A DNA stretch of 54,093 nucleotides from Flavobacteriaceae bacterium. GTDB lineage: Bacteria; Bacteroidota; Bacteroidia; Flavobacteriales; Flavobacteriaceae. The notes under the pieces are model-generated. The model ran no database searches, had not been told where the DNA came from, and was given only the letters and a program-made list of their open reading frames with translations. The position numbers were made by a program, and so were the translations under genes. The stretch is taken from positions 1 to 54,093 of the forward strand of contig NZIP01000032.1 of NCBI GenBank assembly GCA_002691645.1, in the 5' to 3' direction. Shown in pieces: positions 25,223 through 34,574 of this stretch; positions within the stretch are counted from its first letter, which is position 1; every line of letters begins with the position of its first letter.

Positions 25223-25874
25223 CACCAAAACACTCGCTGCTTCTGACAAGAATCACCTCCTGCAAGCTGGTGTTTCTCTAGTAGAATATGACGCCCTCAA
25301 AATTGAGACACTGCCTTTTTCAATTGCATCTGATTATGAAACTTATTTATTTAGCAGTCAAAATGCCGTAGCCGCACTTAAACAATACTGGAAAAATCAA
25401 AACACAGCACATCTGCAGCAAGCTTCTATTTACTGTGTAGGAGAAAAAACTGCCCAGGGATTAAAAGATTTGGGGTTAGACGTGCTAAAGTATTTTGAGA
25501 ACGCTCAGCAACTCATCGAATTTTTGAAAACACAAGATTTTAAGTCTTGCTGGATTCACGGAAATCATGTCACTCCTACTTTAGAGCAGTGGCTCAGAGC
25601 AAAAGGGTCTGACTCTTATACCGTATATTTAAGTAGCATGAACAAAAAGAAATTTGCAGACGATTACAGCGCTGTACTTTTCTTTAGTCCAAGAGGTGTC
25701 GAGAGTTTTGCGAGTGAAAATGACTTAAATAACAAAACTGCTTTTTGCATCGGAGAAACTACCGCTGCCAAAGCCAGAAGACATACCCCAGATGTTGTGG
25801 TGGCCAAAAGCCCCACTTCGACAAATTTATTATTAAAATTAATTCAACATTATAAAACAAAAAATGAGTCTTAA
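25206..25874 (+). CDS. hemD: Uroporphyrinogen-III synthase
   Basis: 222 residues. Sequence is poorly conserved in this family. Identification rests on length, the two-lobed alternating pattern, FSSQNAV near 50, the YCVGEKTA block, [10 protein letters not shown] and the C-terminal [11 protein letters not shown], all standard HemD marks. It closes hydroxymethylbilane with D-ring inversion. It overlaps hemC by 17 bp and hemE by 11 bp. Confidence 0.9.
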   Translation: MRKIISTKTLAASDKNHLLQAGVSLVEYDALKIETLPFSIASDYETYLFSSQNAVAALKQYWKNQNTAHLQQASIYCVGEKTAQGLKDLGLDVLKYFENAQQLIEFLKTQDFKSCWIHGNHVTPTLEQWLRAKGSDSYTVYLSSMNKKKFADDYSAVLFFSPRGVESFASENDLNNKTAFCIGETTAAKARRHTPDVVVAKSPTSTNLLLKLIQHYKTKNES

Positions 25875-26889
25875 AAACGATTTATATCTAAGAGCACTTA
25901 AAGGAGAAGAAGTGTCAAGACCTCCTGTATGGATGATGAGACAAGCCGGTCGTTACTTACCTGAGTTTATGGAACTCAAAAAGAAATACGACTTCTTTAC
26001 ACGTTGTCAAACTCCAGAGTTGGCCTCTGAAATTACCTTACAGCCGCTGCGACGCTTTGAAAATGACGCGGCCATTCTCTTTTCAGACATCTTGGTCATT
26101 CCGCAGGCAATGAACATCGATGTGTATATGGAGCCCAATAAAGGCCCTGTACTACCAAACCCTGTTCGAACGGCAAGTGATTTAGACCGCGTAGTAGTTC
26201 CTGATGTGAACGACAGTCTTTCTTATGTTTTTGACGCTATCAAACTCACCTTGGAAATGCTAGACAACAGTGTGCCTCTTATTGGTTTTGCCGGTTCTCC
26301 TTGGACGATCTTGTGTTACTGTGTTCAGGGTGAAGGAAGCAAAAACTTTGACAAAGCCAAAAAGCTATGTTTCTCTGATCCTCAAACCGCACATGACTTA
26401 CTTCAAAAAATCACAGATACCACTATTGCCTATTTAAAAGCAAAGGCGAAGGCTGGTGTTCATGCCGTACAGGTTTTTGATTCATGGGGAGGAATGCTCG
26501 GCCCAGAAGATTACGAAGAGTTTTCACTTTCGTACATGCGCCAAATTGTAACTGCACTTAAGGATGAAATTCCGGTGGTTTTATTTGGAAAAGGATGTTG
26601 GTTTGCCTTGCATGAAATGGCGAAAACGGGCGCGTCTGCACTTGGAGTAGATTGGACCTGTTCAGCACGAAATGCTCGTTATTTGAGTGGAGGTCAAATT
26701 ACATTACAAGGAAATTACGACCCCTCTCGATTGTACTCACCTGCGGAGCGAATCAAAAAAGACGTAAAAGAAATGATTCAAGCTTTCGGAAAAGACCGCT
26801 ACATCGTAAATCTAGGACACGGAATTCTACCTGATATTCCTGTAGATAACGCCCGTGCCTTTATTGAAGCAGTCAAAGAATACGCTTGA
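25864..26889 (+). CDS. hemE: Uroporphyrinogen decarboxylase
   Basis: 341 residues. It has the signature [17 protein letters not shown] (about 20-36) with the substrate-binding arginines, the aspartate in [13 protein letters not shown] and GFAGSPWTI. It removes four carboxyl groups to give coproporphyrinogen III. Its TGA overlaps the ATG of the next gene (TGATG). Confidence 0.96.
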   Translation: MSLKNDLYLRALKGEEVSRPPVWMMRQAGRYLPEFMELKKKYDFFTRCQTPELASEITLQPLRRFENDAAILFSDILVIPQAMNIDVYMEPNKGPVLPNPVRTASDLDRVVVPDVNDSLSYVFDAIKLTLEMLDNSVPLIGFAGSPWTILCYCVQGEGSKNFDKAKKLCFSDPQTAHDLLQKITDTTIAYLKAKAKAGVHAVQVFDSWGGMLGPEDYEEFSLSYMRQIVTALKDEIPVVLFGKGCWFALHEMAKTGASALGVDWTCSARNARYLSGGQITLQGNYDPSRLYSPAERIKKDVKEMIQAFGKDRYIVNLGHGILPDIPVDNARAFIEAVKEYA

Positions 26890-27374
26890 TGAGAGTCATA
26901 AAGGCCTTGTTTAAAATACCATTTTCTGAATTGATTTATTTAATTCGAGAATGCCTAAAAAGACCTTTATACATATGGCCAACATTGGCCGCAACTAAAA
27001 ACTGTATGTTAAAAGCGCAGCGAACATATGGCGACAAACACCACGGAAACGATAAGGCAAATGCCTTTAGACACGCCTATTGGTGTTACCTGATTTCGAA
27101 CTATTGTTATCAATGGAGCCGTAATACAGAAGATGTCTGTGTTTGGACCAAAAAAATAACAGACTTTCACGAAAGATGCTTTGTCAATAATCCGGTTGAA
27201 ACAGCAATGGATTTGCACAATAATCAAATTGGTATACAATTGTTCAAGCAATATCTAAATCGAGGAGAGTCTGAGGTTATAGAAGCCTTGATGAGTATGG
27301 TTGAAGATGCCAAAGCCGTTGATGTCAACCAAATGCCTTATAACACCCCAGAACTTGTTTATCTGAATTCCTAA
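26889..27374 (+). CDS. DUF6973-like protein embedded in the heme operon
   Basis: 161 residues from the ATG at 26889; a TTG one codon earlier overlaps the hemE stop. Helical and rich in His, Cys, Trp and Asn. Conserved-looking blocks are HHGNDKANAFRHAYWCY and NPVETAMDLHNNQIG, which resemble DUF6973 from memory. The spaced histidines and the DLHNN motif suggest a metal site or an acid-base active site, though no function is known. It is tightly flanked by hemE (1-bp overlap) and hemF (1-bp gap), so it is translated as part of the pathway operon. Confidence 0.7.
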   Translation: MRVIKALFKIPFSELIYLIRECLKRPLYIWPTLAATKNCMLKAQRTYGDKHHGNDKANAFRHAYWCYLISNYCYQWSRNTEDVCVWTKKITDFHERCFVNNPVETAMDLHNNQIGIQLFKQYLNRGESEVIEALMSMVEDAKAVDVNQMPYNTPELVYLNS

Positions 27375-27375
27375 T

Positions 27376-28290
27376 ATGCAAAACACCAAAGATCAATTTT
27401 ACGCCTTTATTCAAAACTTGCAGGATGACATTTGCCAAAGCATAGAAGAAATTGATGGCAAAGCTAAATTTGAACAAGACTTATGGGATCGACCAGGCGG
27501 AGGGGGAGGAAGAACACGTATGATCGAAAACGGTGGCGTATTTGAAAAAGGCGGCGTGAATATTTCGGCCGTTCACGGCAAGCTTCCAGAGAGTATGCAA
27601 AACTATTTCAAGGTTGACGATTCTAATTTCTTTGCCTGTGGATTGAGTTTGGTTTTGCATCCTGAAAACCCAATGGTTCCTACGGTACATGCCAATTGGA
27701 GGTACTTCGAATTATATGACAAAGAAGGTCAAAAAATAGACGCCTGGTTTGGAGGAGGACTTGACCTTACCCCTTATTACCTCTTTGAAGAAGATGCTTC
27801 GCATTTTCACCGAGTTTGTAAAGAGGCCTGTGACCGTCATGATCCCGAATTTTATCCCAACTATAAAGAAAAATGTGATACCTATTTTCACAATCATCAC
27901 AGGCAAGAGGCTCGAGGTATAGGCGGATTGTTTTTTGACTACCTCAAAGAAACAGAAAAAATGAGTACTCAACAGTGGTTTAATTTTGTCACTGACGTGG
28001 CTCAAAACTTTTTGAATGCCTATGTTCCAATAGCTAACCGCAGAAAGAATTTACCGTATACAGAGGCGCAGCGAGAATGGCAAGAAGTTCGAAGAGGGCG
28101 TTATGTCGAATTCAACCTCGTGCACGATAAGGGAACCCTCTTTGGTTTAAAAACCAATGGACGTATTGAAAGTATTTTAATGTCACTGCCGCCGAGAGTT
28201 CGTTGGCAATACAATAAACAAGTAGAAAAAGGCTCAGAGGAACAACAACTCATTGAAGTCTTAAAAAATCCAAAATCATGGGTGTCTTAA
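27376..28290 (+). CDS. hemF: Oxygen-dependent coproporphyrinogen III oxidase
   Basis: 304 residues. It has the Gly-rich DRPGGGGGRTR segment (38-48), VHANWRYFE (H105), WFGGGLDLTPYY and the signature RRGRYVEFNLVHDKGTLFGLKTNGR block near 230-255. It converts coproporphyrinogen III to protoporphyrinogen IX using O2. No radical-SAM HemN or HemZ is in the window, so aerobic heme synthesis is implied. It overlaps the next frame by 13 bp, or leaves 8 bp if that gene starts at 28299. Confidence 0.96.
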   Translation: MQNTKDQFYAFIQNLQDDICQSIEEIDGKAKFEQDLWDRPGGGGGRTRMIENGGVFEKGGVNISAVHGKLPESMQNYFKVDDSNFFACGLSLVLHPENPMVPTVHANWRYFELYDKEGQKIDAWFGGGLDLTPYYLFEEDASHFHRVCKEACDRHDPEFYPNYKEKCDTYFHNHHRQEARGIGGLFFDYLKETEKMSTQQWFNFVTDVAQNFLNAYVPIANRRKNLPYTEAQREWQEVRRGRYVEFNLVHDKGTLFGLKTNGRIESILMSLPPRVRWQYNKQVEKGSEEQQLIEVLKNPKSWVS

Positions 28291-29102
28291 AATTAAAAAT
28301 GTATCAGGTGGATGCTTTTGCATCTGCAGTTTTTGGGGGAAACCCTGCAGCAGTCTGCATCTTAGAGGAGTGGATTGCTGATGAGACCATGCAGCGAATC
28401 GCAGAGGAAAACAATTTAGCTGAAACCGCTTATGCCGTTTATAACAATGGAGTATACGACATTCGTTGGTTTACACCTGAAGAAGAAGTAGACCTCTGTG
28501 GGCACGCTACACTAGCGACCTCTTATGTGCTTTTTAATCACGAAACGAAACACCTCAGCGAGGCTACAAAAAACAATGCCCTTCAACTGCATTCACATCG
28601 AAGTGGCCTCTTATCTGTAGTTAAAAAAGGTGACGATTTATATGAGCTCAATTTTCCTGTGGATGATTTAAATCAGAGTGATTTTAACTTATCTCACACA
28701 GAAGTTTTAGTGGGTTGCAAAGCAATAAAAGCATTCGACGGAAAAACAGATTTGATGCTGATTTATGAAAACGAGGCCCAGATTCGATCGCTTCAACCTA
28801 ACTTTTTTGAAATCGATAAAATAAAAGTGAGGGGGATTATTTGTACAGCTCCCGGCGATAACGTTGACTTTGTTTCGCGATTTTTTGCCCCCCAATGCGG
28901 TGTTCCTGAAGACCCTGCTACAGGTTCGGCACACACCACCTTGACTCCATATTGGGCAGAGCAATTTGGAAAGACTCAACTCAGTGCTCAACAACTATCA
29001 AAAAGAGTCGGTAATTTTGAATGTACCCTGCTTGAAGATCGCGTTTTAATTCGCGGTAAAGCGTTTTGTTATTTAATAGGAGAAATATATGTACCCCAAT
29101 AG
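28278..29102 (+). CDS. PhzF family isomerase/epimerase
   Basis: 274 residues; an alternative ATG at 28299 (MYQVDAF) matches the usual family start. It has the PhzF hallmarks VDAFASAVFGGNPAAV, NLAETAYAV with the catalytic glutamate, FTPEEEVDLCGHATLA and EDPATGSAH. The family isomerises small acids (diaminopimelate-epimerase fold). A role in heme synthesis is not known. The gene overlaps hemB by 14 bp, so it is expressed with the operon. Confidence 0.88.
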   Translation: MGVLKLKMYQVDAFASAVFGGNPAAVCILEEWIADETMQRIAEENNLAETAYAVYNNGVYDIRWFTPEEEVDLCGHATLATSYVLFNHETKHLSEATKNNALQLHSHRSGLLSVVKKGDDLYELNFPVDDLNQSDFNLSHTEVLVGCKAIKAFDGKTDLMLIYENEAQIRSLQPNFFEIDKIKVRGIICTAPGDNVDFVSRFFAPQCGVPEDPATGSAHTTLTPYWAEQFGKTQLSAQQLSKRVGNFECTLLEDRVLIRGKAFCYLIGEIYVPQ

Positions 29103-30087
29103 TAGACCACGGAGATTAAGAGCAAACCACGCCATTCGAAGCTTGGTTCAAGAGCACCACTTAAGCGTTAACGATTTTATCGTGCCCTTATTTGTTGTTG
29201 AAGGAACTTCAGTTCGAGAAGAAATCGAATCTATGCCAGGTCAATTTCGATTAAGCATTGACCAATTGATCAAAGAGGTCCATGAAATTCAAAGTTTAGG
29301 CTTGAAAAGTATCTTACTCTTTACGAAGGTGTCTGATGATTTAAAAGACAATACAGGTAAAGAAGCCCTTAACCCCAATGGCTTGATGCAACTCGCCATT
29401 AAGGCTGTCAAAGAAAACTGCCCAGAACTCTACGTCATGACTGATGTGGCTTTAGACCCTTTTTCAATCTATGGACATGACGGAATTGTTAAAGATGGAG
29501 AAATTGTAAATGATCAAACTGCAGCTGTGCTAGCACAAATGAGCGTCTCTCATGCTGAAGCTGGAGCAGATATGGTTGCGCCAAGCGATATGATGGACGG
29601 ACGAGTAAAAATCATCCGTGAGGCATTAGACAAGGCTGGCTATATCAATTGTGGCATTCTATCTTATAGCGCAAAATATGCCAGTTCTTATTACGGACCT
29701 TTTAGAGATGCACTTGACTCAGCACCATCCAACGAGGCCAATATTCCAAGTGATAAAAAAACCTATCAAATGGATTTTGCCAAAAAAAGAGAAGCGTTAA
29801 GAGAAGCCCTACTCGACCAAGATGAAGGCGCTGACATTTTAATGGTAAAACCAGGGTTGGCCTATTTAGATATCGTGCAAGACCTCAAAGAAAATGTCTT
29901 GCTTCCTATCGCCGTTTATCAAGTTTCTGGTGAATACGCTATGATCAAAGCGGCCAGCGCAAAAGGTTGGATTGATCACGATGCTATTGTATTTGAACAG
30001 CTCATCGCCATTAAAAGAGCAGGTGCTTATATGATTGCCTCCTATTTTGCAAAAGAGGTCGCACAATGGCTAAGGGATGGGAAATAA
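29089..30087 (+). CDS. hemB: Porphobilinogen synthase (5-aminolevulinate dehydratase)
   Basis: 332 residues. The Schiff-base lysines are predicted at K196 (YSAKYASSYYGPFRDA) and K254 (MVKPGLAYLD). The metal segment reads DVALDPFSIYGHDG (119-132), with Ala/Asp where zinc-type enzymes have cysteines, so this is the Mg-type enzyme without active-site zinc. It condenses two 5-aminolevulinates. It overlaps phzF by 14 bp and ogt by 11 bp. Confidence 0.96.
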   Translation: MYPNSRPRRLRANHAIRSLVQEHHLSVNDFIVPLFVVEGTSVREEIESMPGQFRLSIDQLIKEVHEIQSLGLKSILLFTKVSDDLKDNTGKEALNPNGLMQLAIKAVKENCPELYVMTDVALDPFSIYGHDGIVKDGEIVNDQTAAVLAQMSVSHAEAGADMVAPSDMMDGRVKIIREALDKAGYINCGILSYSAKYASSYYGPFRDALDSAPSNEANIPSDKKTYQMDFAKKREALREALLDQDEGADILMVKPGLAYLDIVQDLKENVLLPIAVYQVSGEYAMIKAASAKGWIDHDAIVFEQLIAIKRAGAYMIASYFAKEVAQWLRDGK

Positions 30088-30565
30088 CTCTATCTGTTTC
30101 AAAAGTCCAGTGGGCTATATTTCTGTTGAAGCAAATAGTACACACGTGCTCAGTGTTCGCTTTGCAAATGGTTCACAAAAAAACGGAGGGTCTACAGTTT
30201 TGTTAGACCTCGTTCAAGAACAATTCAGCGCCTATTTCAATGGTGCCTTAACCGCATTTGATCTTCCCTTAGAAATCACGGGCACTGATTTTCAACGCAA
30301 AGTATGGCAACACTTATTGACTATTCCTTTCGGTAAAACCTGTTCATATTTAGACTTAGCTTTAGATTTGGGTGACCCTAAAGCTATTAGAGCGGTAGCG
30401 GCTGCCAATGCCAAAAACAAGCATCTTATTGTGATACCTTGTCATCGCGTCATCGCAAAAAGTGGAAAGATGCAAGGCTACGCAGGAGGTATTACTAGAA
30501 AAGAGCGGCTTCTGCTGCACGAAAAAGGGTTATTGCAGGGGAGCTTGTTTAGTTCAGGTGTTTAG
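30077..30565 (+). CDS. ogt: Methylated-DNA-[protein]-cysteine S-methyltransferase
   Basis: 162 residues. The alkyl-acceptor cysteine is C122 in IPCHRVIAKSG. The helix-turn-helix part FQRKVWQHLLTIPFGKTCSY and AVAAANAKN are typical. It directly repairs O6-alkylguanine. It is the last gene of the heme operon, overlapping hemB by 11 bp; the link to heme synthesis is not obvious. Confidence 0.92.
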   Translation: MGNNSICFKSPVGYISVEANSTHVLSVRFANGSQKNGGSTVLLDLVQEQFSAYFNGALTAFDLPLEITGTDFQRKVWQHLLTIPFGKTCSYLDLALDLGDPKAIRAVAAANAKNKHLIVIPCHRVIAKSGKMQGYAGGITRKERLLLHEKGLLQGSLFSSGV

Positions 30566-30654
30566 TTTTGATTTAAACGGATGAGTTTGATGCGCTTATC
30601 TTCTCGACTTTGAGAGTGAATGAACACCTCTTTGATTTTAGTTCGGTATTTGCT
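30562..30654 (-). pseudogene. Possible C-terminal remnant of a lost minus-strand gene
   Basis: A 30-codon minus-strand frame ending in TAA at 30562-30564 encodes IKEVFIHSQSREDKRIKLIR-like sequence with natural-looking charged composition. It is cut off upstream by a TGA and overlaps the phytase stop region in another frame. It fills the 72-bp gap between ogt and the phytase gene. It may be the tail of a gene replaced when the phytase locus arrived, or chance. Confidence 0.2.
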
Positions 30655-31651
30655 TCAAAATACTTGAAAGCATAACTAATTTAAAATTTTGATTATCCAT
30701 GCCATTGAGACCATCTTGAACTATAAATAATCCTTCGTTTGAATTGAGCATAACAGCTTCAATACCATCAGTTTCTTCTACCTGATCAATTTTATTATTG
30801 TTTGAGATAATTTTAAATATCCCTTTTAATTTGTAGTCTTGGGCATCCAAAATACCATAACTGTTTGAGCCCTGAATTGATATGAATATGTAATCTTTTG
30901 ATTGTCTAAAATCATTTATAATAGCAACGCCCTCTAGGTCAGCCTTTAAACCCTCGGTTTTTATATTGAGCAGTAAATTTTTGTTCAATGGCTTAAAAGG
31001 ATGTGCATTAAATGACCACAAGCCTTTATTTTCCTCAGCTGCAAGAATAAGACCTCTTTTCGAATCTCCCACAACACCCTCAATTACAGATGAAAATTTT
31101 AACTTTCTGATTAAGGTTAAATCTATATTGTCAGCATTCAAGAATATTTGATATTGATAAATTGTTCCTTTTTTATCAGTTACAAAGGCGTAAGTTGCTA
31201 TTTCATCCGAATAGAAAGTAAATCCATAAACATCTTTTAAATCCGTTTGAGTTGATTTTACAAGCGTAATACTGGCATCTGAATGTAAATACCATAAATC
31301 GAGACTTCGGGTGCTTCTGTTCGTGCCTCCTACAAGTGCAACGAGTCCCTTTTCATTCGGCTCATAACCTCGCAAAAGATCTACATTGTTTATTCTGCCA
31401 AAGGGATATTCAAACAATCGATTTCCCTTATAATCATACGTTTCTAATCCGTATTTTTTGTTTGTTCCAATAATCAAAACGTCCTCAATGGACTGATTTG
31501 GAACAAAGATTGCGATGTCATCTGCAGCATCTCCCTCTGAAAGCACTGGGTCTGTTTCTTGAAATGGAGCTACCTCAAATTGTTTGTAATTTTTTTGTGC
31601 CATTACACTATAGCTGCAGAAAATAATAATGAAAAAAATTACTTGCTTCAT
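30638..31651 (-). CDS. Beta-propeller phytase (3-phytase)
   Basis: 337 residues: a signal peptide (1-18, ending VMAQ) and then a phytase-type propeller. It has the opening DAADDIAIF, VLIIGTNKKYGLETYD, the GRINNVDL block, a central EGVVGDSKRGL with AAEE, and a C-terminal DGIEAVMLNSNEGLFIVQDG followed by NFKLV. These are the calcium/phosphate-binding blocks of BPP phytases. It would release phosphate from phytate outside or in the periplasm. It lies 67 bp downstream of a TonB-dependent receptor with a hairpin between, a pairing common in marine Bacteroidota. Confidence 0.87.
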   Translation of the reverse strand: MKQVIFFIIIFCSYSVMAQKNYKQFEVAPFQETDPVLSEGDAADDIAIFVPNQSIEDVLIIGTNKKYGLETYDYKGNRLFEYPFGRINNVDLLRGYEPNEKGLVALVGGTNRSTRSLDLWYLHSDASITLVKSTQTDLKDVYGFTFYSDEIATYAFVTDKKGTIYQYQIFLNADNIDLTLIRKLKFSSVIEGVVGDSKRGLILAAEENKGLWSFNAHPFKPLNKNLLLNIKTEGLKADLEGVAIINDFRQSKDYIFISIQGSNSYGILDAQDYKLKGIFKIISNNNKIDQVEETDGIEAVMLNSNEGLFIVQDGLNGMDNQNFKLVMLSSILKQIPN

Positions 31652-31655
31652 AAGC

Positions 31656-31698
31656 TAAAAATAAATAGAAAGGAGTAACCATTTTATGGTTACTCCTT
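31656..31698 (-). terminator. Strong hairpin between the TonB receptor and phytase genes
   Basis: Perfect 13-bp arms AAGGAGTAACCAT (31670-31682) and ATGGTTACTCCTT (31686-31698) with a TTT loop. On the minus strand a T-rich stretch follows (down to about 31656). It lies 20 bp past the receptor stop and ends just before the phytase start at 31651, so it could terminate or attenuate read-through into phytase. Confidence 0.7.
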
Positions 31699-31718
31699 AT
31701 TCAACAAAATTCATTTGA

Positions 31719-34412
31719 TTATCTCAAATCAACTTTAATTCCAAAATTCCAGTTGATATCATAGTATTCTAACTGCATTGTTCTTTCTGAAAGACCCTGA
31801 TAGTATCTCAGTGGTTGATTCGTTAAGTTTTTTGCTTCGGCAAAAATTCGCACTCGATTATTTATAGCATAGGTAGCGTTTAAATCAATAAATAATTGCT
31901 CATCATAGTATCTGTCCTCATAAATATTTCCCCCAATTTCATCCAGAGATTCGCCAGCATAATTCATTGAGGCTCTCAAGAAAAACTTATTCGATTCGTA
32001 TGCTATAGAAGCGTTAAACATGTTCTCCGCAGCTCCCACCAAAGGCACATCATCTCCTCTGTCAGCAACCCCATCTGTACTTGTATTTGTATAGGTATAG
32101 TTGCCGTAGAAAGTGGTATTTCCAAGAAATCCTGGCAAGAAACTTAGACGTGTTTGAAGACCTAATTCTATCCCATTTACCGCAGCTGTTCTTCCATTTC
32201 TAACTTGCTCGTAATCGTAAGACTCCCCCCTAAATTGGTAATCATCATCACTAAATAGGTAAAGCCAATTGTCAATATTTTTTACAAATACACCCCCTGT
32301 AATTAATCCAACATTTGAAAAATAGTATTCTGCCATTAAATCAAAATTGTTAGAAACTGTTGCTTCTAAGTCAGGATTTCCAACTGCGACTTCTAAATCA
32401 GCAGAATTGATTTCTTGATAGGGCACTAATTCAAAGTATGCAGGCCTTGCTATTCCCACCGTGTAAGCTCCATTTAAAATAAAATTTTTCCCCAACTTAG
32501 TTTGGATAGTAAAGTTTGGTAATATATTGGAGTAATCGTTTGAACCTTTTAACTCTTCTAAATCAGTCAATGAGTTTGCGCCTTCCTCTTCATCATATGC
32601 ATAGCCAACATAATCGAGTGTTGTGCTTTCTAATCTAGCTCCAGCAATTACAGTCGTGTTTTCTCCCAACTTATCTACAAACATTAAATATGCTGCGTTT
32701 ACAGCTTCGTCTGCAGAATAATTACCAGTTGCAAATTCTTCAAAAAGTAATTCGCCGCCTGAGAAATTTAAACCTCCTAAGTACTCAGCTGAGGCGAATT
32801 GACCATGTGTATATTTTGATCCAGGAAGATACCCTGGCACTGTATAGTCTTTTGTAGATGTATTTGACATGAAATCGACTCCATCAATTTCGTACTCATA
32901 CCAAATGTCATCACGTAGTTTTGATTTCTGATTAAGTTTATATCCAAACTTGATGTAATCATTTTTGGAGTAAGGCAACTTAAAATTGACTCTAAAAGAA
33001 TTGTTATCCTCTTCTGTAGCCTTTTGTGCATCTTGCGCCTCTTTGAATTTGAACTCAGAGGTGTTATTTAAGTCTGAAGCAGAGACAATAAATCCTGGAA
33101 ATTCAGCATTAGAAGTGTCCATGTTTGCAGCTACACCCTTCTGGTCAAACCTAATGTATCTCTCGTCAGGTCTTTTTTCTGATGCTTGTGAAAAGGAATA
33201 CTTCCAATCCATAGAGAGCTTTCCAAGCTGATGTTCTCCTCCAAAAGCAAGTTTGTATGTTCTTTGATCTTCTAATCGACGATTGTCATTACGATCGTTC
33301 CCTATACCTCCTTTGGTTTGTTTCCGGATTCTAACTTCTCCATCTTCAAAGTCATCAAAACGAACACGAAAACGATTTTCCCAATCGTCTCTAGAATTGT
33401 ATATCGACTTTAAGTATATTTTGTTATTTACATCTAATTCGTAATCGAGATTTAGCGCAATACTTCTTCTTGTTCTTTTAACATCATACCTTCTGATGTC
33501 TTGTTCTTTAAGTTCAGGTGTTTCACTGTCATCCCACTCAAATTCAATGTTATCAGAACCATAGTCAGAGGTGTTATGAGAGGCTGATAAAGTATATCCA
33601 AGTCTGTCACTTAATTTATCTGCTAAGATGAATGTCATATTTCGATTATAGCCTCCTTCTCTAACTGGATTTGCTCCAGCTGAGATAGAAGTAGACAGGC
33701 GAAATCCATTTGGATTTGATCTGGTTACTAAATTTACAGAACCTCCAATGGCATCAGCTTCCATGTCTGGAGTTAAGGTTTTGCTTACTTCAATCAGCTG
33801 AATCATATCAGAAGGTATCAAATCCATTTGAACTCTTCGATTATCACCTTCTGCAGAAGGAATTCTCTCTCCATTAAGAGTTACAGAGTTTAATCCAGGC
33901 GAGAACCCACGAATTATAATGTCTCTTGCTTCTCCCTGGTCGTATTGCATGGTTATACCACTTATTCTCTTAAGGGCGTCCCCAATATTCGCGTCTGGAA
34001 ACTTACCGACTTGATCAGCCGATACCACATTGGTTATATTGATATCATTTTTTTGTTTATTTAAAGACTTAACCACTCCTCCTTGAAAACCAGAAACCAC
34101 TACCTCGTCTAGTGTATTAATTGCTGGTTGTAAAACAAAAAGTTGAATGCTACTACTCGCAGGGTCTAAAACTATGTCTTGAGTTTCGAATCCTGTATAG
34201 GTTACAGTTGCGTTTACGTTTTCCGCTCCTTCTGTTAGAAGTGTAAAAAATCCATCAAAGTCAGAAACAACATAACTGTCTTCACCTTGTGAAATGACTG
34301 CACCTGGTAGAGGAAAATTGTTTTCGTCTAAAATTCTACCTTTCACCGTAGTTGTTTGGGCAAAAGAGGAAATACTTATTAAAGTAAAAATTGAAAATAA
34401 AAGCTTTTTCAT
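31719..34412 (-). CDS. TonB-dependent receptor, phytase-associated
   Basis: 897 residues. A signal peptide (1-18, ending SFA|Q) is followed by a carboxypeptidase-regulatory-like domain (about 20-105), a plug domain (about 115-240, VVSADQVGKFPDANIGDALKR and IRGFSPGLNSVTLNGERIPS) and a TonB-type barrel to the C-terminus. It is the outer-membrane importer of an energised substrate. The phytase neighbour suggests phosphate esters or phytate products; SusC-type substrates are less likely because no SusD is adjacent. The end, NFGIKVDLR, lacks the usual terminal aromatic residue. Confidence 0.9.
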   Translation of the reverse strand: MKKLLFSIFTLISISSFAQTTTVKGRILDENNFPLPGAVISQGEDSYVVSDFDGFFTLLTEGAENVNATVTYTGFETQDIVLDPASSSIQLFVLQPAINTLDEVVVSGFQGGVVKSLNKQKNDINITNVVSADQVGKFPDANIGDALKRISGITMQYDQGEARDIIIRGFSPGLNSVTLNGERIPSAEGDNRRVQMDLIPSDMIQLIEVSKTLTPDMEADAIGGSVNLVTRSNPNGFRLSTSISAGANPVREGGYNRNMTFILADKLSDRLGYTLSASHNTSDYGSDNIEFEWDDSETPELKEQDIRRYDVKRTRRSIALNLDYELDVNNKIYLKSIYNSRDDWENRFRVRFDDFEDGEVRIRKQTKGGIGNDRNDNRRLEDQRTYKLAFGGEHQLGKLSMDWKYSFSQASEKRPDERYIRFDQKGVAANMDTSNAEFPGFIVSASDLNNTSEFKFKEAQDAQKATEEDNNSFRVNFKLPYSKNDYIKFGYKLNQKSKLRDDIWYEYEIDGVDFMSNTSTKDYTVPGYLPGSKYTHGQFASAEYLGGLNFSGGELLFEEFATGNYSADEAVNAAYLMFVDKLGENTTVIAGARLESTTLDYVGYAYDEEEGANSLTDLEELKGSNDYSNILPNFTIQTKLGKNFILNGAYTVGIARPAYFELVPYQEINSADLEVAVGNPDLEATVSNNFDLMAEYYFSNVGLITGGVFVKNIDNWLYLFSDDDYQFRGESYDYEQVRNGRTAAVNGIELGLQTRLSFLPGFLGNTTFYGNYTYTNTSTDGVADRGDDVPLVGAAENMFNASIAYESNKFFLRASMNYAGESLDEIGGNIYEDRYYDEQLFIDLNATYAINNRVRIFAEAKNLTNQPLRYYQGLSERTMQLEYYDINWNFGIKVDLR

Positions 34413-34574
34413 GATGTTAATAGTTTTGATAAAGCTATTTTAAGCATCACAATTGCGATTTAAAGACGTTTTAAATTTTATGTTGCCAATCTTTTTTTTT
34501 CGTTAAAAAATGTTAGTGGTTTTATATAGAATTAACATCTTTCTTAATAATTGATTCGATCTTCTAAAGTTTAA

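Noticed and set aside
30622-30637. Gap between ogt and phytase as a bidirectional terminator
   Set aside because: Only a weak 4- to 6-bp stem around TTCTCGACTTTGAGAG can be drawn, with no T-tract.
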